Positions 60,301 to 64,000 of a stretch of 64,000 bases of DNA are shown here, piece by piece (within the stretch, counting starts at the first letter, position 1; the number at the start of each line of letters is the position of its first letter). Both the position numbers and the translations under genes were made by a program. This stretch comes from Oxytricha trifallax (lineage: Eukaryota > Ciliophora > Spirotrichea > Sporadotrichida > Oxytrichidae): positions 81,712 through 145,711 of the forward strand of contig ARYC01000369.1 of NCBI GenBank assembly GCA_000711775.1. The letters run 5' to 3'. The notes beneath the pieces were generated by a model, which was not told the DNA's origin, did no database searches, and saw nothing but the letters and a program-made list of their open reading frames with translations.

Positions 60301-60985
60301 ATTGCATGCACTAATTTACAGTACATTCAATACTTATTTAAGTTTAAATAAAGTATGCTCTAATTTTCTTCTTTTATCAATCAAATTAACTACTTAAAGG
60401 GTTTAGAGTTTTGAATGGCTTTTTTTATTTTTTATGGTAAAAATAAATCGTTGTTGTCATCTAGATCAATAAATTAAATCAGTATAATTTTTGATCCAAT
60501 TTTTCATCAAAAATTGGATAAATTAAAACACATTGCTTATGAGTATTACACAGTTTTATTACCATTAACTTTTAAATCATAAATTTTATAATAATTTTTT
60601 AATATTTGATTCAAGGGTAATCTAAGGAGAGTTAAAATTAATATATCCTCTAAAAATAAATTAAATTACTGAAATATAAAAAATAAATATATTCTTAATA
60701 AAAAATATTTCAACAATCATTTAAAAGTACATATTTATTTTATTTACGAGGAGAAGAATATAATTATATTTTATTAAAAATAAATTAGTAATTTATAGAA
60801 TAATTATAATAAAATATAAGCTTCCTATTTTATAAAAATTGTAATAGTGAGTGAGACCAAGGTTCCTGGCAAGTACGAAATTCTTAATGAAATAGCTAAA
60901 GGACAGAAGGAGATTGTGGCTGGTCTTAAAACTTTGGGTTCCAATATTTAAAAGGGTTTTGATAAACTGGGCACAGGGCAAGAGT
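57382..60985 (+). CDS. F-family gene, copy F5: MDSs with a 25-bp micro-MDS
   Basis: The best preserved F gene. ATG 57679 reads MEKKFEYQPQDFQAAEEEEK, VPNVPGSSQNPVGTQAKI. Then the GATTCAA pointer (57789-57795 and 60608-60614) leads to a 25-bp MDS (60608-60632, reading QGQSKES). Next the GAGT pointer (60629-60632 and 60849-60852) leads to ETKVPGKYEILNEIAKGQKE, GLKTLGSNIQKGFDKLGTG to about 60984. Without IES removal a TGA lies at 57799-57801. An upstream open patch (57382-57475, EKAAASLLQPPKIVPSKNK) may be an additional 5' segment. A coiled-coil protein of unknown function; the 3' end is lost in a TBE remnant at 61049. Confidence 0.68.
58060..58270 (-). pseudogene. Fragment of a TBE zinc-finger/kinase ORF
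   Basis: The minus strand matches the linker of the 57-kDa ORF at 5870-5990; GATCAATTGCATTCAATGCA and CCTGCAGG-containing blocks are shared. Very decayed. Confidence 0.7.
58436..60413 (+). mobile_element. Decayed TBE-like unit
   Basis: The left end is CAAAACCCCTTAATTAAG, the right end CTTAAAGGGTTTAGAGTTTTG in relic form. Within it, ATCATAGAGTGCGA at about 59071 matches the kinase-ORF region at 36408. The length (about 2 kb) implies a large internal deletion. No matching target duplication. Confidence 0.55.
60633..60852 (+). other. 220-bp IES of F5, pointer GAGT
   Basis: Bounded by GAGT at 60629-60632 and 60849-60852. Removal gives SKES-ETKVPG in frame. The homologous IES in F2 is 849 bp with pointer AGT. 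Confidence 0.68.
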
Positions 60986-61048
60986 AAATTATAATAATTA
61001 TAAAAAATTTTTAATTTTAATATTATTTTATTATTTATAGTAAGAATT

Positions 61049-61143
61049 TAAACCCCAAGACCCTTAAATAAATTTGATTGAGTTTTTATTTAAAATAAAA
61101 TATTATACTCGACTTTTAAAGAGTTTATGTAAAGGATTATGAT

Positions 61144-61176
<33 letters not shown>

Positions 61177-62561
61177 TCATTTTGATATATGTTAGGGTTG
61201 AGATCTGTTAATGAAATTGAATAAAATAAATTAATTATTAAAGTTGCTTAATAGACGTAATTATAATAGTGAATAACTCAAGCGTATTGTATATTACTCA
61301 TCTATATCAAAGCTTCTACATAAATCTTCCTCTACTGTGCGTTCTCTATATCTTTTAGAATTTAAATTAAAGATGAAAAACATAAAAAAGCCTAAGAGAC
61401 CTTAATTTTTAATAGAGGCAAATTGATTATCTTATTATTTATAAAACTCTAAATTACTGGGCATATTTCTCCCACCCTTATTTACCTGAAATGTTTCATC
61501 GCCTAATTCCTGAGCTAAAAATCTCTGCTTAATCTAAGTTGTATATCTTACAAGATATTAAAAATGAATTTAAGTAGTTATGTTCCATTTTAAAAATTAA
61601 TTTAAATATATAATCGATTAAATGCAGATGTAGATAAAAGCTATGTTTACTTTCAATTTTTAAATATTAAAATCTTGAGATAAGAGGTACAATAATACTG
61701 AAGCTCATGTTCATAAACTTATAATTTAAATTCATTCTAATCTTAATAGAATTATTGAAGATTGTTATTCAACACTTCCTCGTTTTATAAATCAACGATT
61801 TATAAAATATAAATAAGCTAGCAATAACAGAGAAAATATATGCTGATAAAAACATCATTCTAACTGTGATACTTAACAGTTTATAAAATTAAAGACTCAA
61901 GGAAGTAAAATTAAAGATTAAAAATAACACCTGAATTTAATTTACCTTAAAAGTCATTATTTTATTCGAATTATATTATTGAGAAATCCATAGGCCTAAA
62001 CAATAAACCTCTTATATTACTTGATACTCGGCTTGAATATAGATTCAGTAGATTTTATAAAGAATGCTGCCAAAATATAAAATTAGAATTTAAACTAGAA
62101 AAGCAAGGATTGTTTTGTGTAAGTAAAAATGTTTAATATATAAAATGAATGAATAAGTTCACATGTTAAGTTTACCCGTGATGGATTTGACTTCTCTTTC
62201 TTTTCTTCATCTTAAGGCTTGCTTGAGGCTATGTTTTTCTTCTCTTAGTGCCAGCTCCTGCATTTTTATGTTAATCATGTCTAAATCTATGAAGAGTCTC
62301 TTACTCAATTAATGCTTTTCTTGAGACTTTCTCTCTCTATTTAATTTGCTGCGCTCTTCTATCAAGTATATAGCAGTACCAGGTTTTTCTATAAAGTTAG
62401 AAGACTAAGCTTACTTGAGATGAAAGGATGCTTTGAAGTTCCTAGAGCCAGGTGTCGCTTATTTTTATTACTTGCTTCTCTTTTTCTTCAAGAGAGATGT
62501 TTTTATGAGCTTCTTATAAAACTTCATTTAAGTACTCAGGTTTCAGAGTTGTAAGAACATT
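61049..62561 (+). mobile_element. TBE: Ancient TBE, interrupted by a younger TBE
   Basis: A relic left end (AAACCCCAAGACCCTTAAA) at 61049 is followed, at the right spacing, by decayed transposase sequence (about 61480-62140; TGAAATGTTTCATCGCC matches 3226) and by the 22-kDa region on the minus strand (about 62150-62561). At 62561 a younger TBE begins. A (AAT)n run lies at 61143-61175. Confidence 0.8.
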
Positions 62562-62663
62562 CAAAACCCCAAAACCCCTTAGTGAGGTTTATAAGTGCTT
62601 TGATTTGTAGGGTATAGTTGGGGTCTTATTGGGCTTAGTAGAGAAATTAGGCCAATTTACTAA

Positions 62664-63727
62664 ATGAGAAATAGAAATAAGCGAAATTTAGGGTCGATTT
62701 ATGATGAGTAATATTTAGATTTACTGCTTAAGCTTAGGTATGGTACAAGTATTAATATAAACTAAGCCAAACCTGTACTAAATTATGCAGCAATAGCAAA
62801 GTTATTACGCAAGAGTGCATCAACTGTTAGGTATCACTGCTTGCTAGCTGTTTAGCATTTTAATTCTGGTTGTTGAACGCATCCTGCAAGAAAATAAAAG
62901 TTCTCTCAGGCCCATATTAACTTCCTCTGCGACTCGAAGACTTTGAAGTATTGGGCACACTTTCCATTAGACTAGCGAGCTGTGATGTTTCATACCAGGT
63001 TTCCTGACATGCGTATCTCTCCTTAGACTATAGCCAATATTTATAAAAGAAATGGTATTACTTTCAAGACTGTCAACAGAGTGAAGAGAGTGATTGATTT
63101 TACAGTGCCATTTTATAGTAATAATTTAAACTATATATATGATTAAATGCAGACAACTATTACTAATAACATAAAGTTCATACACGCTGATGAAGCAGTA
63201 TTCACATTCAACACCTTTATTAATAAGTCTTGGTATAAGAAGTATGATAATATAGAAGTCTATGATTAAAAAGTGAAGGTAGTACCCATGCAATTTTAGC
63301 TGGTATAAGTGAAGATTCAGGCCTAGAGAGTTATGATATTCACCCTCGCTCTAATAAGCGAGAGTAGTATATAGAGTTCCTACATAAGCTCAGAGAGAAG
63401 TATAGTAACCAAGAGATCATCCTGTTTGTTGATAACCTCTCAGTTCATAAGACTAAAGAGTCTAAGAAAGCTTATGAAGAGCTAAACATAACTCCTGTAT
63501 ACAACGTTCCTTACAGCCCATAATTTAATGGAATAGAATTCTACAGGAGTTAAATAAAGACTCACTACAAGAAGCTGCTGCTGTATCATCTTATGCATGA
63601 CTTGCCCATCGATACAGTAGACTTAATTCAAAGCAGCTGTAAGAGAGTGAACGTAGATAAGACAACAGTCTGTGCGAGAGAGGGAAGAATGAATGTTTAT
63701 AAATAAGTTTTAGATTTAAATGAATGA
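62664..63727 (+). pseudogene. TBE 42-kDa transposase (one-base deletion)
   Basis: ATG 62664 to TGA 63725-63727, homologous to 2912-3981. It is 6 bp shorter in the (TA) stretch near 63132, and one base is lost at about 63282 (GTAGTACCC for GTAGTCACCC), giving a frameshift. Catalytic blocks HADEAVFTFNTF and FVDNLSVHKTKE are intact, as is NGIEFY. Codon 71 is TGA (62874-62876), inside the same proposed 60-nt intron. Confidence 0.88.
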
Positions 63728-63733
63728 ATAAGT

Positions 63734-64000
63734 TCACATATTAAACTAAACCATAAAGGGGTTTGGCTTCTCTTTCTTATCCTCTTCTTATGGCTTGCTT
63801 GGGCCCATATTTCTTCTCTTAGTGCCAGCTCCTGCATCTATGTTAATTTCATCTGGTTTTTAGACATCTTTATAAAGCCTCGTGCTCACCTCATAAATTG
63901 TCTGCGACTTTCTTTCTCTGTGAACCTTTACATGCTCTTTCATAAGATATATGCCAGTGCCAGATTTTCCTACAAAAGTTATATGTCAAAGCTTACTTGA
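63734..64000 (-). CDS. TBE 22-kDa ORF, 3' part only
   Basis: The C-terminal exon of the 22-kDa gene, running off the window edge. The codon that is TGA in the copies at 1-703 and 33868-34650 is TTA here. The downstream border of the 26-nt intron is visible near 63970. Confidence 0.75.

Larger units (their letters stand above)
57796..60614 (+). other. 2.8-kb IES of F5, pointer GATTCAA, filled with TBE remnants
   Basis: Bounded by GATTCAA. It contains a reversed fragment of a TBE zinc-finger/kinase ORF (about 58060-58270) and a decayed TBE-like unit (58436-60413). The corresponding IES in F2 is 599 bp (27244-27842). Confidence 0.65.
62562..64000 (+). mobile_element. TBE: TBE transposon, truncated by window end
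   Basis: The left end CAAAACCCCAAAACCCC is at 62562, preceded by ATT (62559-62561). It is close in sequence to 2809-4250. It is inserted into the older TBE beginning at 61049, a nested arrangement. Confidence 0.94.

Noticed and set aside
60793..60981. 62-codon minus-strand ORF
   Set aside because: It overlaps the third F5 segment, whose plus-strand frame is supported by the F2 paralogue and pointer joins.
1..64000. Tetrahymena or Paramecium germline as the source
   Set aside because: C4A4-ended TBE elements, ANT duplications and the pointer style point to a spirotrich. Paramecium IESs are short and bounded by TA only.

Overview
The window is germline (micronuclear) DNA of a spirotrich ciliate of the Oxytricha/Stylonychia type. 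Three things show this. (1) Recognisable proteins read through TAA and TAG as Gln and stop only at TGA. (2) Genes are cut into short macronuclear-destined segments (MDSs) separated by AT-rich internal eliminated sequences (IESs), each bounded by a 3-7 bp direct repeat (pointer) whose collapse restores the reading frame. (3) TBE transposons are present, with inverted ends made of C4A4 telomere-like repeats and 3-bp ANT target duplications. Ordinary ORF finding sees only fragments, because the genetic code is non-standard and the genes are interrupted.

Layout. 1-6932: two TBE elements facing away from a 930-bp GC-rich spacer; the second (2809-6932) is full length and carries transposase, 22-kDa and zinc-finger/kinase ORFs. 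6933-10597: AT-rich, with one MITE. 10598-11365 (minus): three MDSs of a CEP164-like WW-domain gene. 12518-13257: glutathione S-transferase A (GST A), with one 77-bp IES. 14171-14587: foldback element. 15720-19082: GST B, with two IESs plus a 903-bp foldback element inside coding sequence. 19862-29000: members F1 and F2 of an unrecognised repeated gene family, a second unrecognised gene (G1), and a 1.8-kb GC-rich element (22846-24630) whose ends begin AAAACCCC. 31497-32123: an unrecognised ORF (H1). 32755-36790: a decayed TBE. 36981-39500: F3. 43452-45080: H2, followed by or overlapping a MITE. 46333-47165: a large palindrome. 47839-52008: GST C, a pseudogene whose IESs have been enlarged by a TBE-like MITE and a C/G-rich foldback element. 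52727-61000: G2, F4 and F5. 58060-64000: TBE remnants and nested TBEs running off the right end.

How it fits together. Much of the window is one repeating unit (GST, G, F, H) duplicated within the germline. Comparing copies shows the history of individual IESs: GST A lacks an IES that B and C share; GST B has gained a foldback element whose 6-bp target duplication would serve as a pointer; one GST IES has grown from about 80 to 1310 bp by transposon insertion. The F genes keep a 24-25 bp micro-MDS in the same protein position while its pointers have drifted. After IES and element removal GST A and GST B both give exactly 663 nt (220 codons plus TGA), which is strong internal support for the boundaries proposed here.

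Limits. No similarity search was possible. In DNA of about 75% A+T with a single stop codon, open frames of 100-200 codons arise by chance, so ORFs without family similarity or a paralogue are given low confidence. No tRNA, rRNA or CRISPR was recognised.
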